Source: Kordia sp039026955 (GTDB lineage: Bacteria; Bacteroidota; Bacteroidia; Flavobacteriales; Flavobacteriaceae). From it: DNA of 64,000 nucleotides. This document shows, one piece after another, positions 1 to 8,587 of the stretch; position 1 is the first letter of the stretch, and the number at the start of each line of letters is the position of its first letter. A program made the position numbers and the translations under genes. The notes under the pieces were generated by a model. The model did no database searches. It was not told where the DNA came from and worked only from the letters and a program-made list of their open reading frames with translations. Location: contig JBCCLH010000001.1 of assembly GCA_039026955.1 (NCBI GenBank), forward strand, positions 62,001 to 126,000, in the 5' to 3' direction.

Positions 1-1
1 G

Positions 2-2350
2 ATTACACCAGCGTATTTTAAATACTTCACCATTGCAGACTTAAAAAAACAACTCACTATAGAAAGATTGAATAGTGGTGCTATTGTGGTAAGTCTTGAC
101 ATCCCAGTAATGGCTGATAATAAAAGAGGAATTATTGTCTTTGAAAGAACCTATAATGAAGTCGCACCGAGCACCATTGATAATGATGATTACGGAGCTA
201 TTATTGACTCGTCTTTAGGTTTTGGAATGTATCCGTTCTTTAAAGTAGCAGATAAAAAATTCAACGATCGTTTTAAAATTCTTTCCTACTATAAAAACAT
301 TGAAAAAGTTGGATATGAATTTTTTAGAGAACATACAAGCTCCAATAAATCGATAGAAATTGACGCTAGTTTACACTCTAGAACAAGAGAGGAAGAAAAC
401 TATAACTGTATTACAGACTATGTTGAACTAACAACATTTACCAGAAATCCTAATGGAGACATTGAAATTAATGCACAAAAAGATATCACTTTTGACTTTA
501 TCTCTGTCACTATCAATAATAAAATAGAGAATACAGCTTTGGAAGGAATTTTAATTCTAATATTTGGTGAGCCTATTATGTTATCAAGTGAAAAAGCATC
601 TATTGCATTTGATATTGGGACTAGCAATAGTTATGTGGCGTTAAAGTCAGGAAATTCCATTGAGAGTTTAGCGAGTTATATTGAAAATTCAGCAAGCATT
701 CAGCCGAATTTAGTTATGTTAAACGCAATAGGGAAAAATACCAAAACACAAAAAGATAGCTACGACTTAGATCAGGTAGATCCTATCTATGATGTTGTTC
801 AATTAGCGGAATTTTTGCCATCCATGATTGGTGATAAATCGGAGTATTCGTTCCCAATACGTTCTATTATCAATATAGATAACGATACACAAAGCGAAAA
901 ACTGGAAGAGTTGAATGTACTTTCCAATGTAAACATTCCTTTTGCTTTTGGACAACGTATATTAAGAGACACATTCGATTATACATTCTCCAATATAAAA
1001 TGGGGTGTCACCGATAGTAATAATGATTTTGCACGTAATCGATTGCATGTATTTATAGAGCAGTTGGTTTGGATGGGAAGAAATCAATTATTGAAACTGC
1101 AAAAATCACCAGACAAAACCGATGTTTTATGGTTTAAACCACTGAGTATGGGTGCCAATCAAATGACGGTATTTACAGAAATTTGGAATGAAGTATACAA
1201 GACCTATTTTGCAAAAACAGACAACTACGAAAAACTAATGCAAATTACGGAATCATGGGCGCCGAAAGGAAGCTATGACCAAACCTTTGGACTCGGAAAA
1301 GTATTTATGAATATTGATATTGGTGGAGGAACTTCGGATGTTATTATTTTTGATGATGATGTTCCAAAAATGACCACTTCCTTTCGATTTGCAGGAAATA
1401 GTTTGTTTGAATCTGTAAGTGGAAATAATCGTTTCGACAATGGTTTTGTGACACGCTATGAAGATGTGATGAAAAAAAGTTTTGGAGATGATTTTTCTAA
1501 AACTGACATTATTGAATATATAAAAAGTTCAGACGGATTAAATTCAACTGATTTAATCAGTTATTTCTTTAACTACAATACATTCAGTAAAAAACTGAAG
1601 CTTGATAGTGATTTTAAACTCCTGTTTTTACTGCATAATGCTGCAATTTTCTATCATTCAACTCAAGTGTTGAAAATGACGAATCTAAACAAGTTGCCTA
1701 GCTATATTGGTGTCAGCGGAAATGGAGCACGATTATTAGAAATTACCAATGGAAGTGAAGACTTAAATCGAATTAATGGAATGGCTCGTTTAGCGTCTAC
1801 CATACTTACAAAGGTTTTCAATTTAGATAAACCACATAAATTGGAATTGCAAGTCATTTCAAATCCAAAAGAAGCGACAGCAAAAGGTGGTATCAGAGGA
1901 TTACAAGAGTTCAAAAAATTTGAAGGAGCCGATGAAGAAAACTATTGTATCTCTTTGGGTGATAATGAGCAATTTTTCAATGTAAATGCTAACAATTCCA
2001 AAGCTAATATGAAATATGCGGACTACTTAAAAGATGGTGATACCACTATTGAAAAAGTAGCGGATAATGTCATTGCATTTTTTGAATACTTCTTTGGAGA
2101 TTTATGGGATGAAATCAACTTTGTTCGAAATTTCGCCCTAGATAAAAGTTACAATGCTGAAAAACTCAAAGATTATTTTGCAAGTAAAGATCGTATTAGA
2201 GATGTCATACGACAGGAAGTCAACAAACGAAAAGACACTGATCCTAAACTGAGTGAAACCATGTTTTTCTATGCCATCAAAGCCTATATCTACGGATTCT
2301 CTAAAATTATTGTGTCAGACAAGTTGAATGAATTTAAAGGCGGATCCTAA
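2..2350 (+). CDS. Actin/Hsp70-fold ATPase-like protein, 5' end cut by window
   Basis: The frame is open from the first base of the window, so the true start lies upstream; the in-frame TTG at 68 has no reason to be the start. About 780 residues are visible. Actin-fold ATPase signatures are seen: a phosphate-1 loop DIGTSNS (near 611-631), a phosphate-2 loop DIGGGTSD (near 1315-1340) and an adenosine-type motif GVSGNGARLL (near 1710-1737). Before the first loop there is a non-Hsp70 region of about 200 residues, and long insertions separate the motifs, so this is neither DnaK nor a normal MreB. The stop overlaps the next ATG (TAATG), implying translational coupling to the two membrane proteins that follow. 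Inference: a cytoplasmic ATPase working with membrane partners. Function is not recognised; a distant SrfB-like or Hsp70-family assignment is possible. Confidence 0.75.
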   Translation: MTPAYFKYFTIADLKKQLTIERLNSGAIVVSLDIPVMADNKRGIIVFERTYNEVAPSTIDNDDYGAIIDSSLGFGMYPFFKVADKKFNDRFKILSYYKNIEKVGYEFFREHTSSNKSIEIDASLHSRTREEENYNCITDYVELTTFTRNPNGDIEINAQKDITFDFISVTINNKIENTALEGILILIFGEPIMLSSEKASIAFDIGTSNSYVALKSGNSIESLASYIENSASIQPNLVMLNAIGKNTKTQKDSYDLDQVDPIYDVVQLAEFLPSMIGDKSEYSFPIRSIINIDNDTQSEKLEELNVLSNVNIPFAFGQRILRDTFDYTFSNIKWGVTDSNNDFARNRLHVFIEQLVWMGRNQLLKLQKSPDKTDVLWFKPLSMGANQMTVFTEIWNEVYKTYFAKTDNYEKLMQITESWAPKGSYDQTFGLGKVFMNIDIGGGTSDVIIFDDDVPKMTTSFRFAGNSLFESVSGNNRFDNGFVTRYEDVMKKSFGDDFSKTDIIEYIKSSDGLNSTDLISYFFNYNTFSKKLKLDSDFKLLFLLHNAAIFYHSTQVLKMTNLNKLPSYIGVSGNGARLLEITNGSEDLNRINGMARLASTILTKVFNLDKPHKLELQVISNPKEATAKGGIRGLQEFKKFEGADEENYCISLGDNEQFFNVNANNSKANMKYADYLKDGDTTIEKVADNVIAFFEYFFGDLWDEINFVRNFALDKSYNAEKLKDYFASKDRIRDVIRQEVNKRKDTDPKLSETMFFYAIKAYIYGFSKIIVSDKLNEFKGGS

Positions 2351-3966
2351 TGAAAAACATACACATTTACATAATAGTATTGCTGAGTTGCTTTTGTTTT
2401 TCTTGTGGAAATTCTGGAGGAAAAGAGGATGATAAAATATCTATAAAGGCAAAAGCAGAAAAAGAGTTAGCAGCCGAAAAAAAGCGTATTAAAGCCAATA
2501 AGACACTTTTTATAAAATCGTATGATACAATTGCTCGGAAAAGTATTGAGTTAGTTTTTGGAAGACATTTTAATAATGAAGGTGAAGAGGAACCTGATAT
2601 TTCAACATCCGTATTAAATAAATTCAATACTAAAATTGACGGTACACGAGATGCAGATTCTTTGATTAGAAGTTATGTTTCTAAGTTTATAAAAGGACGA
2701 GATAATTTGCTAAAGGATAGCATATTTATTTCAAATAAAAATACTTTCAAAACAAAATTGAAGGCGATCCCTGAATGGGATCTGATTAAAAAGTCAATCA
2801 TTTATGGGACAAATCCAACTAAAAATGAAGAAGATAAAAAGACAAAAGGGGAGGCTTTGTTAAAAAGTATTAATGTGATAATCACTAATGCTGTATCAAA
2901 ATTTAAGTCAAAAGGCGCTTCTACAGATCAATCTGACACAAGCACAAGTAATGGTTTGGGAACTAAAGAATTAATATTTTTTGGAATTTTAGCATTGAGT
3001 TTATTTTTAAATTTTTTCCTTGCTCAAAAACTATTAAAGAAGAAACCTGATTCTGAAACAACAACACAAGGGCAACAGCAACCTGAAGAAAGATCTACGT
3101 ATCAAAAAAATCTAGATGATTTTGAAGAGAAGGTAAAAGAAAAAGAGAAAAAGCCACTTACAAAAAATGAAGTTCAAATTATTGTAGATAAAGTACATAA
3201 AGACATGATACATAATTTGGGAAAATATTCAAAAGAGTGTATTAATACTGTTGAAAATCTGCATACAATAAAAGATAATTTGATAGAAATCATCTTAAAA
3301 AATAAGCATACAGATATTAATAAAGTTAAAGACTATACAAGGTCACAATTAAGTGTTTTTGAAAAGAATATTGCGAATGAACTCAAGAATTGCAACAATA
3401 GAAAGACAGCAACCCAAAAAATAGAAAAGGCACTTGGTCAAAAGAGGCAACAAAATTTTGGTCTTACAAAATTAAGTATGGTTTCAGAGGCAGAAATTGA
3501 TGCAAAAGTAGCACTGCGAACCCAAAATCTAATTGATGAACTTCCTATTACCATTTTCACAGAAGAATTAGATGATAAAATAGAACGCGTGACCGCATCA
3601 CTAATAGCAGATTTTGAAAAACTTATAGACAATGCATTGATTTATTATTTGCCATTTGCAGATGCCAATGGTTATTTTAAAGACAGCAAAAAGTCTAAAA
3701 CAAAAAAAGTAGATAGTGCTGTGAAAATTCAAATTGATCCCGATGATCCTACAAAAGCATCATACAGCTTTTTGTATGAAGAAAAAACGACCTTGAAAAA
3801 TGCAATCCTTAGTTACGATACGTTACTCATTCCTGTGGCAATACTAAAAAGTCAAAACTTCAATAGAAGAGGTACGATTGTAGAACAAATAGGAGCAGAT
3901 GGAACATTACGATTGGTTGATAATCTTTGGGAAGTAGAACAAAAACTGGAAATAAAAATTAGTTAA
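2350..3966 (+). CDS. Membrane-spanning protein with signal peptide/lipobox and coiled-coil cytoplasmic half
   Basis: 538 residues, family not recognised. The N-terminus is a signal peptide ending in FSCG, a plausible lipoprotein site at Cys19, followed by a Lys/Glu/Asp-rich stretch. Residues about 25-200 are charged and helical; a hydrophobic segment at about 207-228 is a clear membrane span; the remaining 300 residues are Lys/Glu-rich with coiled-coil character and end in a more compact domain. If the span is real, the first third is periplasmic and the rest cytoplasmic, where it could meet the ATPase encoded just upstream. The ATG overlaps the upstream stop by one base and the next gene starts 4 bases downstream, so the three genes are almost certainly one operon. 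Whether Cys19 is lipidated is uncertain because a lipoprotein with an internal span is unusual. Confidence 0.7.
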   Translation: MKNIHIYIIVLLSCFCFSCGNSGGKEDDKISIKAKAEKELAAEKKRIKANKTLFIKSYDTIARKSIELVFGRHFNNEGEEEPDISTSVLNKFNTKIDGTRDADSLIRSYVSKFIKGRDNLLKDSIFISNKNTFKTKLKAIPEWDLIKKSIIYGTNPTKNEEDKKTKGEALLKSINVIITNAVSKFKSKGASTDQSDTSTSNGLGTKELIFFGILALSLFLNFFLAQKLLKKKPDSETTTQGQQQPEERSTYQKNLDDFEEKVKEKEKKPLTKNEVQIIVDKVHKDMIHNLGKYSKECINTVENLHTIKDNLIEIILKNKHTDINKVKDYTRSQLSVFEKNIANELKNCNNRKTATQKIEKALGQKRQQNFGLTKLSMVSEAEIDAKVALRTQNLIDELPITIFTEELDDKIERVTASLIADFEKLIDNALIYYLPFADANGYFKDSKKSKTKKVDSAVKIQIDPDDPTKASYSFLYEEKTTLKNAILSYDTLLIPVAILKSQNFNRRGTIVEQIGADGTLRLVDNLWEVEQKLEIKIS

Positions 3967-3970
3967 AAGC

Positions 3971-4795
3971 ATGGACATTATCATATTTCTTATCGTTGTT
4001 TTGGTCATTTCTCATGGAGTTGTATTGTATAAACTGAGGAAATATATTACTGCTTACAAAGCAAATAATCATAATTATATCACACATGAATTGCAACGTT
4101 TACAACAAACGTTTCAAAGAGAAGTGCAACTGATTGATACCAAAGTGCATGACTTTCAAACAAAAGCCAATACAGTATACAGAACGCTCGCCAATAATAC
4201 GAATGAATTTACGGAAATTCAAAAAAGTAAATTTGACGATCTCACAAAGTTTATAAAATCTGATTATGTGTCGCTGACAAAGTTGTTGAGTAAAAATAAT
4301 GACTTGTTAAATTCTTTATTAGAACGAACTCGAAAAAGTATCACACAAAACGAAGAATTAAAACCTGCATTACTCAATAGCAATGCCGAACTCCAAAAAG
4401 TGTATGGCAAAATAAAACAATTGGTTGCAGGTTCAGAAAAAGGTGTGAAAGATGTAAAAGAAGAACTGGAAAATACCTTACTGGAAATTAAACTGGATTC
4501 CGAAAGTAAGGTAAAGCAATTGCAATCTTTAGGAGAAAAAAACATCAAAGATATTTCTACAAACAATAAGGAAACGATCAATGAAATTGCCAACTTATCT
4601 CAGCATACCTTAAAATCTATTCTTTCAGAAAATCACATACAACAATTAATTACAAAAGTAATACTGATGGAAGAAGAGGTGAAAAAAGATATGGAATCCG
4701 TTGCACAAAAAACCATTGAAACCAATACCTTACTGAATGATTTGATTGAAAAAATCAAGGCAGCAGATAAAAAGAAAAATATTTTTGGATTTTAG
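3971..4795 (+). CDS. N-terminally anchored coiled-coil protein
   Basis: 274 residues. One hydrophobic segment at residues 2-21, then Lys/Arg, then an almost continuous alpha-helical, Gln/Glu/Lys-rich region to the C-terminus with heptad-like spacing. This is the layout of a bitopic inner-membrane protein with a cytoplasmic coiled coil, reminiscent of RmuC-like or EzrA-like anchors but without a recognisable domain. It starts 4 bases after the preceding stop and is the last gene of the operon headed by the actin-fold ATPase. Inference: a scaffold or filament anchor for that ATPase. No enzyme motif is visible. Confidence 0.7.
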   Translation: MDIIIFLIVVLVISHGVVLYKLRKYITAYKANNHNYITHELQRLQQTFQREVQLIDTKVHDFQTKANTVYRTLANNTNEFTEIQKSKFDDLTKFIKSDYVSLTKLLSKNNDLLNSLLERTRKSITQNEELKPALLNSNAELQKVYGKIKQLVAGSEKGVKDVKEELENTLLEIKLDSESKVKQLQSLGEKNIKDISTNNKETINEIANLSQHTLKSILSENHIQQLITKVILMEEEVKKDMESVAQKTIETNTLLNDLIEKIKAADKKKNIFGF

Positions 4796-5167
4796 ATTTA
4801 ATACCTTTTTCATTTTTACGAATGTATTTACCATTGAGTAAACCACAATTAAAACTATTAAAAAATACTTCAAATTTTAGGACTCATGAAGTTACAATAA
4901 GTAGAATTTATTTTAATATATTGTATTTGCCTTTGTTGATATCCTATCAGATACAAAGATTGGTAAAATGTATTTGTTAGAAGCCAACTAAAATTGCCAA
5001 AAGTATACAAAAACTCAGAAGACATTTCGTGTGATTAGATAAACGCTTCTAAGAGACTATCTGCAAAATTATAGAATAAAATAAAATGTTAGAGTTAAAA
5101 ATTACAATTTAAAGACAAATCAATTTTTCCGTTACAAGAATTTTTAATGTTTAAATTATTAATAATC
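4796..5167. other. Intergenic, no gene seen
   Basis: A 372-base AT-rich gap between the convergent ATPase operon and the NTF2-like gene. No convincing reading frame, RNA gene, strong hairpin terminator or repeat family seen elsewhere in the window was found. Confidence 0.6.
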
Positions 5168-5929
5168 TCACTCCACACGCATAGCCTCCTCAACAATCTT
5201 CCCATCTTCAATCACAGAAAACTGTATCGCTTTTCCAGTATCATTTTTAGTAAACTCAAAACGAATTGGTGCCGTTTTTGCCAAAAGAACGGTTTCGGAA
5301 GTTGGGAGTAATTCTAAGTTCATATTTCCTGCTTTCATGTGTAAAGCATCATTTTTGAGAAAGATTTTTACAGTTCCCGTTTTGGGCGCTTGGTACGTTC
5401 CGACTAAAGAATTCATTTCTGCTTTTGACAATACTACACTTTCCTTTTTGACATTGCTACTGGTTTGTTGATGATCGTAACTCAAAACGCGCGACATACG
5501 CCAAACGCCGTTTTCGTTTTTCCAGACATGTGTAAATTTGGCAGATTCTACCAAGCGTTCAGGTGTATCGTTTTCGGTCAAATAAAAAAGATGCTCGCCT
5601 GTAATAATGGCTCCGTAATTGTTCAATGGAAATACTTTTACAGTTCCTGCAACGGCTTCTCTGCGTAATTTTATTTTCGGATCGTTACAAAGCCCATTTT
5701 TTACAAGTTCAACAAGTTTATCTGAAGTTTCAGTCAATCCGCCTTTATCATGGTAAAATTCCAAATCGTCCGTGAGAAACGTTTTAAATTTTGTTACCTC
5801 ACAGTTATTATAAACTTCCCAAAATTGGGAATCGAGTTTTAAAATAGTAGCTTCTAATGATTGTGAAAAAGTGTGTTGCGAAAAGAAAAAGAATCCTAAA
5901 CATAGGAAAAAAGTAATGGGTGTTTTCAT
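5168..5929 (-). CDS. Secreted NTF2-like (DUF4440/SnoaL-type) protein
   Basis: 253 residues with a signal peptide (hydrophobic residues 5-17, Phe-Ser-Gln cleavage region near 22). Residues 25-150 match the NTF2-like cone-fold pattern: a helix beginning LDSQFWEVYNN, FLTDDLEFYHD, then FTHVWKNENGVWRMSRVLSYDH near 132-153. The last 85 residues form a beta-rich C-terminal domain of the kind often appended to such proteins. NTF2-like proteins bind small ligands or act as enzymes; no substrate can be assigned. It is a single gene convergent with the upstream operon. The ATG at 5927-5929 begins the signal peptide, so this start is preferred over the longer alternative frame. Confidence 0.75.
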   Translation of the reverse strand: MKTPITFFLCLGFFFFSQHTFSQSLEATILKLDSQFWEVYNNCEVTKFKTFLTDDLEFYHDKGGLTETSDKLVELVKNGLCNDPKIKLRREAVAGTVKVFPLNNYGAIITGEHLFYLTENDTPERLVESAKFTHVWKNENGVWRMSRVLSYDHQQTSSNVKKESVVLSKAEMNSLVGTYQAPKTGTVKIFLKNDALHMKAGNMNLELLPTSETVLLAKTAPIRFEFTKNDTGKAIQFSVIEDGKIVEEAMRVE

Positions 5930-6104
5930 AAGGTGTATATGTTGATTGATATTTAAATATATTGGTAAGACGATTGAAGTACAGTTCTGTTACTAAAATC
6001 AATCATTGCATACGAACAGAGGAAAATTATGTTCATCTACTTTCTTTGTAAGCTGATGGAGTTAAAAAAAATTTTATTAGGAATAAGAGAAGTATTAAAG
6101 AGTT

Positions 6105-6123
6105 ATTTAAAATAAATCTAAAT
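6105..6123. promoter_or_regulatory. Candidate Fur-like operator
   Basis: A 19-bp imperfect palindrome with arms ATTTA and TAAAT lies directly upstream of the -33 element of the imelysin-locus promoter. It resembles the AT-rich inverted repeats bound by Fur in other bacteria, and the downstream genes are of an iron-regulated type. In DNA this AT-rich the match could be chance. Confidence 0.3.
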
Positions 6124-6127
6124 AAAT

Positions 6128-6158
6128 TTTGAATAGAAAAAATTGATATTTACCTTTG
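6128..6158 (+). promoter_or_regulatory. Bacteroidota-type primary promoter of the imelysin locus
   Basis: TTTG at 6128-6131, a 19-base spacer, then TACCTTTG at 6151-6158. This fits the Bacteroidota primary sigma consensus TTTG-N19-21-TAnnTTTG. The start codon of the first gene follows at 6186, giving an untranslated leader of about 20 bases. Confidence 0.75.
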
Positions 6159-6185
6159 CACCAAATTTTAATAAAAACATAATTT

Positions 6186-7331
6186 ATGAAAAGGACTATC
6201 TTAACTTTTAGTATATTGGGTCTTATTTTTGCATCTTGTTCTAATGATGACGATGCGGTGGTAACTCCTCCACCAACATTAACAATCCCAACTACTTACA
6301 CGTCTGCAAATTTTAACACAAATGCAGCAACTGAAATTGGAGTTGTAGCAGATTTAAATGCCTTAACTTCATTGACAAATGCAGCGGAATCTGACGCTCA
6401 GATGAACACAGTAAATGCTATCGCTTTTCCTTCAAGTGTACAAAGTGTAACTCTTTCAAGTTATGCAACATTGATGCAAGGATGGCTAGTGGAAATCGTT
6501 AATGCTGCAAATTCGACTGATGGTTTTCAAAATCCAGGTTTAGGTGGAACACCAGCTGTAGGGCAAGAAGGTGGTCTTCTAGGTGACCGTTTATTAGATG
6601 AAAATGGTCTTGAATTAGAGCAAATGTTACAAAAAGGTGTATTCGGTGCAGGATTGTACAATCACGCGATTACTGTTGTAAATAACATAAAAAATGGTGT
6701 AAGCGGATTCACAGATAGCGGTGCTGTTGATAGATTAGTCGCAATTTTTGGTGCTACACCAGCGTTTGACGCTGCTTCTGATGAAGCATCTCAATATGCA
6801 GAACGTCGTTCTAATCATACAAATCAAACAGGGTTTTTCTATGACATTCAATTGAACTTAAGAACTGCTCAAGCTGCTATGGAAGCTGGAAGTACTTTTG
6901 ATACGGAAAGAAACGCTGCGTTAGATGAATTCTTAATGAATTGGGAAAAATCTAACTATGCAACAGTTATCTTTTACTGTAGAGCAACAATAAATCTATT
7001 AAATGAAGCATCTTTATTAGCTCCAGGCGAAACGAACTCAGATGGTGAAACTAAAGAAGAAATCTTAGGAGATGCCATGCATGCTTATGCAGAAGGTGTA
7101 GCTTTTGCTCATGGTTTTAGAGGAATTTCTAATAAAATCATTACAGATAGTGAAATAGATGGTATCTTAGCTGCTTTGTTAGCTCCTGCTGGACAAACAC
7201 CAACTAGCTTTGAGTTCTTAAATGTTACTGATTACGAAACTACTTTATCACAGGTTGAGCAGAATATTCAAGCAATATACGGATTCACTAATGATGAAGT
7301 TTCAGATTTCTACACTAACAATAACTTATAA
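6186..7331 (+). CDS. DUF4856 domain lipoprotein
   Basis: 381 residues. A lipoprotein signal peptide ends in FASC (Cys at about 18) followed by an Asp-rich tether. The body matches the DUF4856 pattern: YTSANFNTNA near the start, NHAITVVNNIKNG, ERRSNHTNQTGFFYDIQ and HAYAEGVAFAHGF in the second half. In Bacteroidota this family is typically found next to imelysin-type proteins in iron-responsive loci, as here. It is likely an outer-membrane-associated lipoprotein facing the periplasm or surface. It heads a five-gene, same-strand locus, with its own promoter and two hairpins between it and the imelysin gene, which may set different expression levels. Molecular function is unknown. Confidence 0.85.
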   Translation: MKRTILTFSILGLIFASCSNDDDAVVTPPPTLTIPTTYTSANFNTNAATEIGVVADLNALTSLTNAAESDAQMNTVNAIAFPSSVQSVTLSSYATLMQGWLVEIVNAANSTDGFQNPGLGGTPAVGQEGGLLGDRLLDENGLELEQMLQKGVFGAGLYNHAITVVNNIKNGVSGFTDSGAVDRLVAIFGATPAFDAASDEASQYAERRSNHTNQTGFFYDIQLNLRTAQAAMEAGSTFDTERNAALDEFLMNWEKSNYATVIFYCRATINLLNEASLLAPGETNSDGETKEEILGDAMHAYAEGVAFAHGFRGISNKIITDSEIDGILAALLAPAGQTPTSFEFLNVTDYETTLSQVEQNIQAIYGFTNDEVSDFYTNNNL

Positions 7332-7350
7332 TAGATTTTTTTAAATCTAT
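7331..7350 (+). repeat. Short hairpin after DUF4856 gene
   Basis: ATAGATTT and AAATCTAT separated by TTTT, starting at the stop codon. It could protect the mRNA 3' end or act as a weak terminator. Confidence 0.4.
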
Positions 7351-7368
7351 AACCAAAAATAAACACAG

Positions 7369-7414
7369 TCTGTTATGACGTTTGCTTAATTTACTTAAGA
7401 GACGTCATGACAGA
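7369..7414 (+). terminator. Hairpin between DUF4856 and imelysin genes (attenuator-like)
   Basis: Arms TCTGTTATGACGT (7369-7381) and ACGTCATGACAGA (7402-7414) form a 13-bp stem with one G-U pair, followed by TTTTAATT. The T-run is weak, so partial termination or attenuation ahead of the imelysin gene is more likely than a complete stop. Confidence 0.45.
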
Positions 7415-7432
7415 TTTTAATTAAAAAAAAAT

Positions 7433-8584
7433 ATGAAAAAGTATAGCTATTTATTAGGATTGTTTTTGGTTACAACATGTATCATTTGGAGTTGTTCAGA
7501 CGACGATCCAAATACCACCAATCCTAGCGGTTCAGATGGTTTTGATAGGCAGTTGATGCTTACCAATTGGACAGATAATATTATTGTACCTGCGTTTCAA
7601 GCAGTAAATACCGAAGTAACAGCATTGAAATCTGCGGCAGATGCCTTTGAAACAGATGCAACACAAACCAATTTTAATGCTTTACGTTCAGCTTGGGAAA
7701 GTGCTTACATAGCTTGGCAGCAAGTAGATATGTTTGTTCATGGTCCTGTTGAAGATATTGCTTATATAACTGATAGAGTATCATTTATAAATGCATATCC
7801 CACAAATTCAGGGAGTATTGATACATTTATTACCTCTGGATCTTATGATTTAACAGCTAATAATACTTCCGATGAGCAAGGATTTCCTGCTTTAGATTAT
7901 TTACTGTATGGTTTAGCTGATAATGATACTGACATTTTAGCCTTTTACACAGGTACAAATGCTTCCAATTACCTAAACTACTTGACTGATGTAACAGATC
8001 GTCTACAAAGTTTGGTAGCTCAAATAGAAGCACAATGGTCAGGAACTTACAGAACTTCTTTTATAAATAACAGTGGTTCTTCTTCTTCAAGCTCAGTCGA
8101 TTTATTTACGAACGATTGGTTACGTTATTTCGAACTCATATTTCGCAATGGTAAAATAGGAATACCTTCGGGTAATTTCACAGCGACTCAGTCTGGTAAT
8201 CCAGAACCAGAAAAAGTGGAAGCATTTTACAGAAAAGATTTATCAAAAACTTTAGCATTGACAGCTATTAATGCCTTCAAAGATTTCTTTAAAGGGAATC
8301 ACTTTGGCAGTAATGGTACAGGAGCAAGTTTTGAAGACTATTTAAATTTTGTTAATGGTGTTTCAGGAACTTCCGCTGTATCTGATGCTATCAACACACA
8401 ATTGGACGCAACTATTTCCGCTATTAATGATTTAGACAATAATTTTTATAACCAAATAAATACAAACAATTCTGCCATGTCTTCTGTTTATGATGTCATA
8501 CAGGCTAATGTTGTATTCATTAAAGTAGACATGCTATCAGCTTTGAGTATAGATGTTTTATTTCAAAGTGGTGATGGTGATTAA
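7433..8584 (+). CDS. Imelysin family (IrpA/EfeO-like) lipoprotein
   Basis: 383 residues. The signal peptide ends in WSCS (Cys at about 21) with an Asp-rich linker. The imelysin fold is seen in its two helical halves: AWESAYIAWQQVDMFVHGPVED (residues about 86-107, with the conserved HGPxED core) and GFPALDYLLYG (about 149-159), plus EAFYRKDLSKTLALTAI in the second half. Imelysin proteins such as IrpA and the EfeO M75 domain are periplasmic or outer-membrane iron-uptake factors; despite the M75 name, many are not peptidases. Downstream are an HTTM protein and a TonB receptor with 3-base or overlapping junctions, supporting one iron-related operon. Confidence 0.9.
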   Translation: MKKYSYLLGLFLVTTCIIWSCSDDDPNTTNPSGSDGFDRQLMLTNWTDNIIVPAFQAVNTEVTALKSAADAFETDATQTNFNALRSAWESAYIAWQQVDMFVHGPVEDIAYITDRVSFINAYPTNSGSIDTFITSGSYDLTANNTSDEQGFPALDYLLYGLADNDTDILAFYTGTNASNYLNYLTDVTDRLQSLVAQIEAQWSGTYRTSFINNSGSSSSSSVDLFTNDWLRYFELIFRNGKIGIPSGNFTATQSGNPEPEKVEAFYRKDLSKTLALTAINAFKDFFKGNHFGSNGTGASFEDYLNFVNGVSGTSAVSDAINTQLDATISAINDLDNNFYNQINTNNSAMSSVYDVIQANVVFIKVDMLSALSIDVLFQSGDGD

Positions 8585-8587
8585 ATT

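Noticed and set aside
7433..8584. Functional M75 peptidase
   Set aside because: Imelysin-family proteins linked to iron uptake generally lack shown peptidase activity, so only the family name is used.
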